In this document: in pieces, positions 14,167 through 21,610 of the stretch
Numbering within the stretch: position 1 is the first letter of the stretch
Layout: each line of letters opens with the position of its first letter
Assembly (NCBI GenBank): GCA_051646105.1
Contig: JBOFCO010000161.1
Location: forward strand, 1 to 29,188
Direction of reading: 5' to 3'
Origin: JBOFCO01 sp051646105
GTDB lineage: Bacteria; Pseudomonadota; Alphaproteobacteria; Rhodobacterales; Rhodobacteraceae
DNA length: 29,188 nt
The notes under the pieces: generated by a model
Database searches by the model: none
What the model was told of the DNA's origin: nothing
What the model saw: the letters and a program-made list of their open reading frames with translations, nothing else
Translations under genes and position numbers: made by a program

Positions 14167-15822
14167 ATGGCGCAAGCTGTGAATACGGCAGGCGAAGTTC
14201 TACGTGACCCGATCATCGAGATTGTGGTGCGCGGACCCTTTGCCGTTCGCGCGCAGGATGGATCAAATCTGACCCCGAAACCACAGAAGGCAAGGGCGTT
14301 GCTGGCGCTGCTGGCTCTTTCGCCGGACTATCGCCGCCCGCGTGCCTGGATCATGGACAGGTTGTGGAGCGACCGGGGGCCTGAACAGGCATCTGGCAGC
14401 CTGCGGCAGGCGCTGGTTGATTTGCGCAAGGCGCTTGGCAAGCATGATGACATTTTGCTGAGCGACCGCGAATGGATCGGGCTGCGTCCGGGCAGTGTCA
14501 GGACAATTGAAAGCGACGTAACCGGCGCGGAATTTCTTGACGGCGTCACGGTGCGCGATCCGAAATTCCGATCCTGGCTGGCGGCGCAGACCGCTAACCG
14601 GGGCACGGCCACACCAATAGGTGCACAGGTGGCCGCCCAGACTGGTGCAAATGAAGCCGACGGGTTTACACAACGCGATGCCCTGATCCTGGTGGGTTGG
14701 GGGGCAACGGGAACGCCGGGATCCTCCACGCATGTCGTGGCAGAAATCATTTCGTCCCGGATCGCACGCGGTATCGCCGAACAGGTTCCTGCGGCCACCA
14801 TGTCACTCTCGCGCGATCAGGTGCTGACTTCTGGTGCGCCGGATATCGATGTGCTCTGCAGCGTCATCGAGGATGACGGCATCTGTCTGGCCCTGATAAA
14901 AGTCACCCATTTCCTGTCCGGTCGTGTGCTGTTCGCCCGTGACTTCCGTTTTGTCGGTTCTGCCTCCAGCCTTGTGTCAGGCGAAGCGGTCGACCGTGCG
15001 GTCTTCGAAGCGGCCGAAAAATCGGCGGGCGGCATCCCGCATGTTCTTGGTGCCCGGCGTGCGGTCACGCAATCTACCGCGCTAAGCCAACTGGCGCTGT
15101 TCAAGATGTTCAGCTTCGACAAAACGCATTTTGCCGAGGCCGACAACCTGCTTGTACAAGCCTACGACCTGCACGAAAGCAGTGTCTTTCTGGCATGGCG
15201 TGGCCTGTTGCAAATGATCAAGTCGATAGAGGTTCCGCAGACAAGCCAGCAGGAACTGCGCGATATGGCAGAAGCGATGACCCGCTATGCCAGCGAACGC
15301 AGCCCGTCCAACGCGACGGTCAATGCTTTGGCGTCGCAGACAAATGCGATGATGTTTGGCGATGCTCCGACAGCATTGCACTATGCAACGCTGGCGACTT
15401 CCGACAATCCAAGGAACCCTTTAGCCCTTCAGGCAATGGCGGTGGCCAAGATGCTGGCGGGCGAGGATGAGGACAGCTATCAGCTTTCTTCTCGCGCGCG
15501 CGCCTATGCGGCGCAGTCTTCGTTCCGTCACTGGTGGGATGCGCATCATACCACCATCTGTGTGGCCACGGGACGCAAGGATGAAGCGATCGAGGCGGCG
15601 GAATCCTCGTTGCGGAGTGTGTCGTCGCTGCGGGCATCCTGCCGCTATCTGATCGCGCTTTACGCAGACAAGGGCGATTTGCAGAAGGCCGATGCGATGC
15701 GCGCAAAGCTGGCGACGCTGGAACAGGGCTTTTCACTGGACCGGATGCTGAACGATCCCGAATATCCGGTGCGTACTCTGCGGCGGACGGGCTTGATCCA
15801 GGCGGTCAGGAAGCTGATCTGA
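14167..15822 (+). CDS. SARP/OmpR-type regulator with TolB-like and TPR regions
   Basis: A 551-residue soluble protein. The N-terminus (about residues 16-110) is an OmpR/PhoB-type winged helix of the SARP (BTAD-regulator) kind: VRGPFAVRAQDG, KARALLALLAL, the motif LWSDRGPEQASGSLRQALVDLRKAL and the closing wing. The middle (about 175-310), with ALILVGWG, several short strands and the VDRAVFEAA helix, resembles the TolB/FlgO-like region found in CadC-like and cyclase-linked regulators. The C-terminal half has alpha-helical pairs typical of TPRs (for example the segments near FLAWRGLLQM, NPLALQAMAVAKML and LIALYADKGDLQKADAM). SARPs are best known from actinomycete antibiotic clusters. Divergence from the PAP2-fold gene and nearness to a protease make these the likely targets. 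ATG 14167 follows a GGGG seven bases upstream; a TTG at 14143 is less likely. Confidence 0.8.
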   Translation: MAQAVNTAGEVLRDPIIEIVVRGPFAVRAQDGSNLTPKPQKARALLALLALSPDYRRPRAWIMDRLWSDRGPEQASGSLRQALVDLRKALGKHDDILLSDREWIGLRPGSVRTIESDVTGAEFLDGVTVRDPKFRSWLAAQTANRGTATPIGAQVAAQTGANEADGFTQRDALILVGWGATGTPGSSTHVVAEIISSRIARGIAEQVPAATMSLSRDQVLTSGAPDIDVLCSVIEDDGICLALIKVTHFLSGRVLFARDFRFVGSASSLVSGEAVDRAVFEAAEKSAGGIPHVLGARRAVTQSTALSQLALFKMFSFDKTHFAEADNLLVQAYDLHESSVFLAWRGLLQMIKSIEVPQTSQQELRDMAEAMTRYASERSPSNATVNALASQTNAMMFGDAPTALHYATLATSDNPRNPLALQAMAVAKMLAGEDEDSYQLSSRARAYAAQSSFRHWWDAHHTTICVATGRKDEAIEAAESSLRSVSSLRASCRYLIALYADKGDLQKADAMRAKLATLEQGFSLDRMLNDPEYPVRTLRRTGLIQAVRKLI

Positions 15823-15854
15823 AGGCCGACCTGCCGGTCACAAACGCGGGGCGG

Positions 15855-15877
15855 GCGTGGCGCAGGTAGGGCCACGC
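15855..15877. terminator. Hairpin between converging genes
   Basis: GCGTGGC (15855-15861) and GCCACGC (15871-15877) form a perfect seven-base stem with a nine-base loop in the 69-base gap between the converging SARP-like and small coiled-coil genes. It could serve as a terminator in both directions, but neither strand has a T run after it. Confidence 0.35.
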
Positions 15878-15891
15878 ATCCAGCCGGGCAA

Positions 15892-16251
15892 TCATACAAC
15901 AAAATCCGAAACGGGTTGCTCCGCCCCGAACAGCAGCGGTGCGCGGGATTCCAGAAGCAGAAGTTCGGCGCGAAGCTGCGCGATACGCTCCTTCAGGGCG
16001 CGACGCGTGCGCGGTACCGGGATCAGTGCGCGCTCGTCCTCGCCAAAGTCCCAGTCGGCATAATGGGCATCCAGCAACGCCTGACCGACGTCGTGACGGT
16101 CCACGGGGGCTGCGTAGGCATGGGGCCGCACATATCCATCCGACTGCAGTGGGACGGCGCCGTGCAATTCACGCACTTCGCTGTTCGACCAGAGCCAACT
16201 GTTCGATCCATGACGGTTGATCTGATTGGGCGATGTGTTGAGAGGCTTCAT
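15892..16251 (-). CDS. Small coiled-coil protein of unknown function
   Basis: I do not recognise this 119-residue protein. It is polar, has no signal peptide or membrane helix, and is rich in Trp, His and Asp in its first half (NSWLWSNSEV, AHYADWDFGEDER). Residues of about 84-105 (TRRALKERIAQLRAELLLLESR) form an amphipathic helix with leucine heptads, so it probably dimerises or binds a partner. ATG 16251 is chosen because GGAG sits six bases upstream; an ATG at 16263 lacks a good ribosome site. It follows the subtilisin-like protease gene on the same strand after 237 bases that hold two hairpins, so it may be a partner, substrate or inhibitor of the protease. Confidence 0.65.
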   Translation of the reverse strand: MKPLNTSPNQINRHGSNSWLWSNSEVRELHGAVPLQSDGYVRPHAYAAPVDRHDVGQALLDAHYADWDFGEDERALIPVPRTRRALKERIAQLRAELLLLESRAPLLFGAEQPVSDFVV

Positions 16252-16279
16252 GATATTCTCCATTCGTATTCTTTTTTAT

Positions 16280-16294
16280 CCTGATTTGTTCAGG
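16280..16294 (-). other. Small hairpin in the leader of the coiled-coil gene
   Basis: CCTGA (16280-16284) and TCAGG (16290-16294) form a five-base stem with a five-base loop two bases from the larger hairpin at 16297-16340. On the minus strand an A-rich stretch follows (ATAAAAAAG), not T, so it is not a terminator for the protease message. Confidence 0.35.
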
Positions 16295-16296
16295 TT

Positions 16297-16340
16297 CCCC
16301 CGCAGCACGAGAGAGGGGAGGGGATCAAGTGCTGCGGGGG
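16297..16340 (-). other. Strong 12-bp inverted repeat between protease and coiled-coil genes
   Basis: CCCCCGCAGCAC (16297-16308) is perfectly complementary to GTGCTGCGGGGG (16329-16340), with a 20-base loop that is purine-rich on the plus strand and pyrimidine-rich on the minus strand. A GC-rich stem of this length is unlikely by chance. It lies within the 237-base gap downstream of the protease stop and 46 bases upstream of the small gene's start. No T run follows on either strand, so it may stabilise the 3' end of the protease message, attenuate read-through or act as a protein-binding dyad. The rest of the gap (16341-16488) shows only a weak GGGC/GCCC stem just after the protease stop. Confidence 0.7.
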
Positions 16341-16488
16341 CCAGTCCGACCAGGAACTCGCGACCCGGGGATAAGGTCAGTGCGATGTCCCTGTCGTCAT
16401 GCTTGCGTCTGTTTCGTCTTTGCTCAAGTCGCCCGTATCGGATTTTGACAAACTGACGGGCTTTTCACGCGGGCATTGACGCCCATAC

Positions 16489-18636
16489 TCATTCCAGAGG
16501 GCTGACCCGATATTCCATGTGGTACAGACGGGCCGCGCCGAGCGGCAGATGTTCTGCCGCTGCCGTCGCTGCCCCCATGGCGGTCATTAGATCCGTGATA
16601 TGGGCCTGCTTGTCCGCTGCAGTTGTCATCGGCAGGGGGGATGTGCCGTTCAGTGTTTTCGCTGCCATGCGGGTGACAAGCGCGCAGGCCGCACTGGTCC
16701 CGTTCGAGGTCCGCGTGCCCCCCGAAAACGTGCCCGATGCCAGCAGGCCGGGACGGCCCGCCGACCGCTCGCCATAGGCGGCAACATCGGGGCTGGTCCG
16801 CAGCAGGGTCGACCCCAGCGATGAATAGCGCGCCGCCCGGTGGTTTACGGGCAGTTCACAGGGATCGCCGCGCATGGCGACAACATTCAGCGCCACATCC
16901 GGCGTAGCAGTAGTAAAGGCGGAATGCGTGCCCTCCCGGCTGATGGGACAGGCGGGATCGGGCAGGCTATAGGCTGCTTCCGGCATTTCCCAGCAATGGG
17001 AATCGGGATGATCCAGCCAGGATTGCCGTCCCTTCAGCGGGTAACCGATGGGTGTGTCGCTGCGCTGCACCTCGATCCGCAACGGCAGTTGGTTCGGTTT
17101 CGGATTGCCTTTCATGCGCAGTTCCCACGCCCCTGCCGGCGGCGGGAAAAACACTCCGGGCATGGCGGGCATCGCGACCGTCAGAAATTCGCAGGTCGGT
17201 GCGAATCCGAACAGCAGATACGGGGGCTGCTGCCTTCCGGGCGCGGTGACCACGGCAGGCATATGGGCCAGAAAACCCAGCTTTTTTCCGGTCACGGCTT
17301 CCAGAAAGTAATGTCCGGACCCGACCGGCGGGATCGGCACGTTCAGAACGGTATTTGCGCCCGGTGGCCGGATTTCCAGCTTCAGGTTCACCAGTTTAGT
17401 CGGGTCCGCCGGGACACCGCCATGCGGATTGGCATGGATTTCGGCAAAGCAGGATTCCCGGTTGTCGGGCGGCAGATGCCAGAACAGCGTTTCCAGTTTG
17501 CCGCCCAGAACGTAATTTGCAAGCTGACGCGTCCGGCGGAAATTGCCATAGGGATAGGCGATCTGCGCACGACGCCCGTTAACTGTCTGCCAGTCGGCGG
17601 TCACAGCGGCCAGATCGGCCTCGATCATGCCGGTGCCATCTTTCGGACCGGCAAAATTTCCGAAGCTGAGGTTGACAAGCAGCGGCGATTTTTGCGGGAA
17701 GGGCAGGGCCTCTTCCAGCACCCAGCGCACAGCTGCACGGATCGATGGGGTCAGCTTCCACCCTGCGGTCTGGTCGACATCGACCGAGGCAAGCTGGACA
17801 CCGATCAGGGGCCAGTCAGCAGCTTCTGTCGGGTTTGCCGGATCATCGCCCCCACAAAGGTCGGCAACATGAGTGCCGTGGGTAAAGCCCATTTCCAACG
17901 AGGGATGACCATCCGCCGGAACAAGGACCGCGTTCAAGGCATGATAGATATCGGTTTCGATCAGGGTCGGACCGGCCGCAAGAATTGCGTCGATGTGATG
18001 CCGGTACAGCACGATGCCGCCAAGGGGATGCGGCACACCATAGGGCGCGGCGGCCAGCACGACGGGGGATTGCAGCCAGATGGCATGAAAGCGCGTATGG
18101 GTCTCATCGCGCCGGAAGCGGATATTCAGAAAGCCGATTCCGTCATCGATCACAGCTACCAGCGGCTCTCCATTTTGGGGAGGGTTCACAAGTGGCGGCG
18201 CGACAGGCGTGGGAACCGGTCCCGACGGGGCAAAGACCAGCGGGCCATATTCCACGACATCAAAGAGATCGCCGAAGCTTTCCAGTATCCTGCGCTGGTC
18301 AGCCGGTTTCCAAGACACGAAATGGCGGCTGTCCTTTGAGACGATACGCAGGGCATTTTCGTAATTCGGCTCGGGCGCATTCTTGTCATCGGACGGAATG
18401 CCGAAGTAGTCGCCAAGGATCCGTCTGTCGGGCCCTTCGATCAGGATCACGCCGTCCCTGATGGCCGCGGCAAGCGAACTGCGCCCGCCGTCGGTCAACC
18501 CGTTCGTCAGCCGGATCGTCACGGGCTGCAACATCTGCGCCGCGACCTCGTCCGATACCGGTGCCAGGGTCCGCGACCAGAGATCATAGCCGGAAAAGCC
18601 CGCAGGCAGTTCGAATCTTTCCGTCCTGATTTCCAT
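16489..18636 (-). CDS. Leaderless S8 (subtilisin-like) serine protease with large insert
   Basis: A 715-residue subtilase with a complete catalytic triad: D164 (VAVIDDGIG), H253 (HGTHVADLCGG) and S648 (NGTSAACALV). VNLSFGN (about 321-327) is the substrate-binding strand and N365 (YGN) a candidate oxyanion Asn. There is no signal peptide, so it probably acts in the cytoplasm or leaves by another route. The first 155 residues are a separate N-terminal region of unknown fold. Between the triad His and Ser lie 395 residues, against about 157 in subtilisin, which points to a beta-rich insert around 370-575 containing most of the Pro-rich strands. The start ATG 18636 has GGAG eight bases upstream. 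The downstream small coiled-coil gene and the nearby SARP-like regulator are likely functional neighbours. Confidence 0.9.
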   Translation of the reverse strand: MEIRTERFELPAGFSGYDLWSRTLAPVSDEVAAQMLQPVTIRLTNGLTDGGRSSLAAAIRDGVILIEGPDRRILGDYFGIPSDDKNAPEPNYENALRIVSKDSRHFVSWKPADQRRILESFGDLFDVVEYGPLVFAPSGPVPTPVAPPLVNPPQNGEPLVAVIDDGIGFLNIRFRRDETHTRFHAIWLQSPVVLAAAPYGVPHPLGGIVLYRHHIDAILAAGPTLIETDIYHALNAVLVPADGHPSLEMGFTHGTHVADLCGGDDPANPTEAADWPLIGVQLASVDVDQTAGWKLTPSIRAAVRWVLEEALPFPQKSPLLVNLSFGNFAGPKDGTGMIEADLAAVTADWQTVNGRRAQIAYPYGNFRRTRQLANYVLGGKLETLFWHLPPDNRESCFAEIHANPHGGVPADPTKLVNLKLEIRPPGANTVLNVPIPPVGSGHYFLEAVTGKKLGFLAHMPAVVTAPGRQQPPYLLFGFAPTCEFLTVAMPAMPGVFFPPPAGAWELRMKGNPKPNQLPLRIEVQRSDTPIGYPLKGRQSWLDHPDSHCWEMPEAAYSLPDPACPISREGTHSAFTTATPDVALNVVAMRGDPCELPVNHRAARYSSLGSTLLRTSPDVAAYGERSAGRPGLLASGTFSGGTRTSNGTSAACALVTRMAAKTLNGTSPLPMTTAADKQAHITDLMTAMGAATAAAEHLPLGAARLYHMEYRVSPLE

Positions 18637-18866
18637 ATCGACAGCTCCACCCCTCTATGTGATGGATTTTGCTGCCCGAGTTTGGTCACAGGCAAGAAAA
18701 TGTGCAGATCAGCCTGAATTTTGACGGTAGTTTCACAGACAGGCGGGCAGGGCGGGCAACGGAAACAATCAATGGTTGAATGTTGCTCTTTTCAGTACAG
18801 TGAATGCTTCAGAACCATGTGAATGAATCGATTTGCCGATTGCATCGCCCGGCCTGCGCACTAGAT

Positions 18867-18887
18867 TGCGACGCGGGGCATGTCGCA
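18867..18887. promoter_or_regulatory. Dyad TGCGAC-N9-GTCGCA
   Basis: Six-base perfect arms (18867-18872 and 18882-18887) with a nine-base spacer lie about 90 bases before the start of the envelope operon. The same hexamer recurs in the dyad at 18931-18952, which makes a protein-binding site more likely than chance. The pattern fits the loose GCGNC...GNCGC site of PrrA/RegA-type regulators; this is an inference. Confidence 0.4.
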
Positions 18888-18930
18888 GCTGCCAACTGCG
18901 CTTTCGCGTTTGAAGTTCGGGACATGTTTG

Positions 18931-18952
18931 CCGTCGCACCCTGATGCGACGG
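18931..18952 (+). promoter_or_regulatory. Hairpin/dyad CCGTCGCA-N6-TGCGACGG in the leader
   Basis: Eight-base perfect arms with a six-base loop end 12 bases before the AGGAG of the first operon gene. As RNA it would form a very stable hairpin next to the ribosome-binding site and could control translation; as DNA it could bind a regulator, since its half-site repeats that of the dyad at 18867-18887 in reverse orientation. Confidence 0.5.
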
Positions 18953-18977
18953 TGGGGCAAGATCAGGAGTGTGCCTT

Positions 18978-21260
18978 GTGAAAGGTGATGCAGGCTCCCT
19001 GCCGAACGGTGGTGGGGACGGTTCCAGAATAGAAGACCTGCTTGACTCGCCCGAATGGCACGAGAAGCTTGCGCGTGCTCGTGAGCAACGCGAAAAAATT
19101 CTTGCAGAACGCGCGCTTGCCGCATCATCGGTGGAAGCCCGGCGCAAACCGTGGGAGATGCCGCCACCGGAACGCAAGGCATCGCGACCGGCACCTGCCG
19201 CGTTCCGAAAGCTGGAATTCGGGGCAGAGACTGCTGTCAGAACGCCGCGTCAGGTCTCGCCAGAGCGAGAGGCTGCCCTGCAGAAAGCCTTGGCCGCGCT
19301 GCGCGAATCGGCCCGTGCCGAGGGCTTCGACCCCAAGGCCGGACGCGTCTCTGCGCCTGGGGACATGGTTGAAAATTCCACCGCCGATGTGGATGGCATG
19401 TCGAACTCCGGCGCGTTGCCCGAACTTCATGTCGAAGCGTCGGTCAGCAAGACACCTGCCCGCAAACCGCCTGTTATTCTGGTGGCCGGGGAATCCGCTT
19501 TGCGTGACACCACACCGGAAATAGTGCCCGCCGAAACCGGCTTTGCCCCAGATACATCGGACGACTGGGTGCCAGATCTGGCCCGCGGCTTTGCCGCCGC
19601 GCCGCAAACAGAAGCCCGCGCTGAAAATGTTTCGGCTGACGATGCTTTCGTCATCGGGGAATGGTCGCCGCGTGATGGCCAGAAGAATCTCGGTGCGATT
19701 CCGGTTTCCGAAACCCTGGAACATCTGCTGCCGGAAACGGTCATGGCCGCGCAGGGCATGGCGCAAAACGCACCCGCGCAGGGCCAGCATCGTGCCCTGC
19801 TGGTGATGGGGTTCATCGTTGTCGCCGCCGTGGTCGGGGCAGGTTATGCTTTCATGCCGGATGCGGTCGATCCGGTGACAGAACAGACGACCGCCCCACC
19901 CGCTGCGGAAGGTGGCGAGGCGCAGCTTGGCAAGACCCCGGCCGTGCAGACGGCCGCGACGGAACAGGCACCAGCGCAGGACATGACAAACGGCTCGGTC
20001 GCCGGACCGGCCCCGGATGCGGCCACCGCCGTAGCCGAAATGGCGGCACCAGTGCCCGAGGCGAACACTGCGACCGATCTGTTTGTGGCTGAAACGACAG
20101 CGAACAACCCGTCGGCACCGGATGTGCCCGTCTCGGTCGAAGGACAGCATGACACGGCGCTGACCCGCATTCCCGCCGGTGCGGAATTTGCGACGATGCA
20201 GGAAGTTGTCGACATTTCCGCCCCCGTGGTCGTCGCCGGTGCCGAAGGCCTTGCAGGTTTCGCATCCGAGCAGGGAGGTCTGGTGATTGCGGGCCCTGGC
20301 GCCCCGGTCGAACGTCCCACAATTTCGGCATTGCCGGGTGTCGGCGCCTCTGATCAGGCGGGGTTTGCGCCCCCCCAGATCCACGCAAGCGCGGCCGTGA
20401 CTGCAAGCCCGGAAATCCTGCCCGACACGGCACAGATTGTTCCGCCAGCGCAGGGTGACGCGGACCTGGCCATGCTGCCGTCGATGGCAGCGCCGGAACC
20501 CGCCGCCCACCCGGCGCCTGAAATTGCCGTCGCTGTTGCGATATCCGAAGCCTCGCCACTGGTGACAGGCCCGGCCACACCGACCGCTGTCGCCCCGACC
20601 GGCGACGAACTTGCCGCTGCCACACAACCGAACGAAGCGGACCTGCCGGAAACGGCCCCCGAAGTGGTCGAGGTCATCGGCGTGATCGACGATCCGGCGG
20701 GCTCGGCCCTTGCGCCCGATGCATCGCCTGTCCCGACCTCCCGGCCTGAAGCCACGGGCGAAGTTGCTGTGGAGCCTGCGATTGCCGCTGGTCCCCGCGC
20801 GACCGATGGCCTGAATCTTGACGGCGTCGTGGTCCGCATGATGGCGCCATCGGCACTGCCCATGGAAAGCCTTGACCAGACCAAGGATCTGCTTGTGACC
20901 GAAGGGTTTACCCTAAGCGATCCAAAGGCGGTTGACTTCAAGATCTCGACGACACAGGTGCGCTACTATCATGCGCAGGACGCCGATGCCGCCGAGGTTC
21001 TGGCGACCTTGTCCAACGCGACGCTGCGTGATTTTACCGGGGCAGACAATCCGCCCGGTCCCGGCACGCTGGAACTGTGGTTCAAGGGAACATCCGCCAA
21101 TGCGCCTGCGCCGACGCCAGCGCGGGCGACTGCCAAGGCCGCCGCGTCCAAGAAAGCGGCAACGCCCCGCCGGGCACAGCCTGCAGTCGACCCGGAAACG
21201 GCTTTGCGCCAGAAGATTCTGCGCCAGCTTCGGAACGGTGAACATCTGGGCACGAACTGA
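18978..21260 (+). CDS. Single-pass membrane protein with LytR_C-like C-terminal domain
   Basis: A 760-residue protein in four parts. Residues 1-60 hold a charged helix (DSPEWHEKLARAREQREKILAER). Residues 60-270 are a polar, probably disordered cytoplasmic region. One membrane helix follows (about 272-294, ALLVMGFIVVAAVVGAGYAF). Then comes a long Ala/Pro/Glu-rich periplasmic stalk, and a folded domain at about 611-705. That domain (VVVRMMAPSALP, then TKDLLVTEGF, QVRYYHAQDADAAEVLATL) resembles the LytR cell-envelope C-terminal domain. A basic Ala/Lys tail ends it. GTG 18978 is preferred: AGGAG is eight bases upstream, whereas the GTG at 18969 overlaps that site. It heads an operon with a small exported protein and two glycosyltransferase-like proteins, which suggests a scaffold or anchor role in envelope glycan assembly. 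Confidence 0.75.
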   Translation: MKGDAGSLPNGGGDGSRIEDLLDSPEWHEKLARAREQREKILAERALAASSVEARRKPWEMPPPERKASRPAPAAFRKLEFGAETAVRTPRQVSPEREAALQKALAALRESARAEGFDPKAGRVSAPGDMVENSTADVDGMSNSGALPELHVEASVSKTPARKPPVILVAGESALRDTTPEIVPAETGFAPDTSDDWVPDLARGFAAAPQTEARAENVSADDAFVIGEWSPRDGQKNLGAIPVSETLEHLLPETVMAAQGMAQNAPAQGQHRALLVMGFIVVAAVVGAGYAFMPDAVDPVTEQTTAPPAAEGGEAQLGKTPAVQTAATEQAPAQDMTNGSVAGPAPDAATAVAEMAAPVPEANTATDLFVAETTANNPSAPDVPVSVEGQHDTALTRIPAGAEFATMQEVVDISAPVVVAGAEGLAGFASEQGGLVIAGPGAPVERPTISALPGVGASDQAGFAPPQIHASAAVTASPEILPDTAQIVPPAQGDADLAMLPSMAAPEPAAHPAPEIAVAVAISEASPLVTGPATPTAVAPTGDELAAATQPNEADLPETAPEVVEVIGVIDDPAGSALAPDASPVPTSRPEATGEVAVEPAIAAGPRATDGLNLDGVVVRMMAPSALPMESLDQTKDLLVTEGFTLSDPKAVDFKISTTQVRYYHAQDADAAEVLATLSNATLRDFTGADNPPGPGTLELWFKGTSANAPAPTPARATAKAAASKKAATPRRAQPAVDPETALRQKILRQLRNGEHLGTN

Positions 21261-21292
21261 AACACCCGCAGACGACCTATTGGAATACCATC

Positions 21293-21589
21293 ATGCCGAA
21301 CCAGCGACTTCTCGCCATACTGACCATGCTGATCATGACCGGCACCACCGGAAGTGCGCGGTCAGAGCTGTCGGTCGGTGATCTTCAGTCCATCGAGGGG
21401 CTGATCCAGGGTCAGGATTGCACCGCGCTGTGGGAACATCTGCGGGTCACGCCGCGGCTTCGCCGGGGCAACGATCCGATCGCAGTCGAGTTGCGCAAGT
21501 TCTATAACTCTACCCGGCGCGGTGACCTGAATTGCTTCTCGGGGCGTGGCGGCATTTTTGCCACGCCGCAATCTTCCGACAGTTACTGA
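21293..21589 (+). CDS. Small exported protein
   Basis: A 98-residue protein with a clear signal peptide: a short basic start (MPNQR), a hydrophobic core LLAILTMLIM and a likely cleavage after about residue 22-24 (GSARS). The mature part of about 75 residues begins with a helix (VGDLQSIEGLIQ), has two cysteines (about positions 43 and 81) that could form a disulfide in the periplasm, and ends in a Gly/Ser-rich tail. I do not recognise a family. It lies 32 bases after the membrane-protein gene and 21 bases before the glycosyltransferase gene, so it is part of the operon. GGA lies nine bases upstream of the ATG. Confidence 0.75.
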   Translation: MPNQRLLAILTMLIMTGTTGSARSELSVGDLQSIEGLIQGQDCTALWEHLRVTPRLRRGNDPIAVELRKFYNSTRRGDLNCFSGRGGIFATPQSSDSY

Positions 21590-21610
21590 TCCTTGCCGGG
21601 GCCACTGGCC

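Larger units (their letters stand above)
18637..18977. promoter_or_regulatory. 341-base divergent control region
   Basis: This gap separates the divergent protease gene and the envelope operon, so it must hold promoters for both. The middle (about 18766-18835) is noticeably AT-richer than its surroundings. No coding sequence with a ribosome site was found. Two dyads built from the hexamer TGCGAC/GTCGCA lie in the right half and are listed separately. No -35/-10 pair stands out clearly on either strand. Confidence 0.5.

Noticed and set aside
16297..16340. Rho-independent terminator of the protease gene
   Set aside because: The stem is strong, but A-rich rather than T-rich sequence follows on the minus strand, so it is listed as a hairpin of unknown role.
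16840..18339. A 499-codon plus-strand frame opposite the protease gene
   Set aside because: The minus-strand protease has a complete catalytic triad; the opposite frame is Arg/His/Gly-rich with no domain.
19125..20627. A 500-codon minus-strand frame opposite the membrane-protein gene
   Set aside because: It mirrors the Ala/Pro/Glu-rich region and has the Arg/Gly/Cys composition of an antisense frame; no ribosome site or family.
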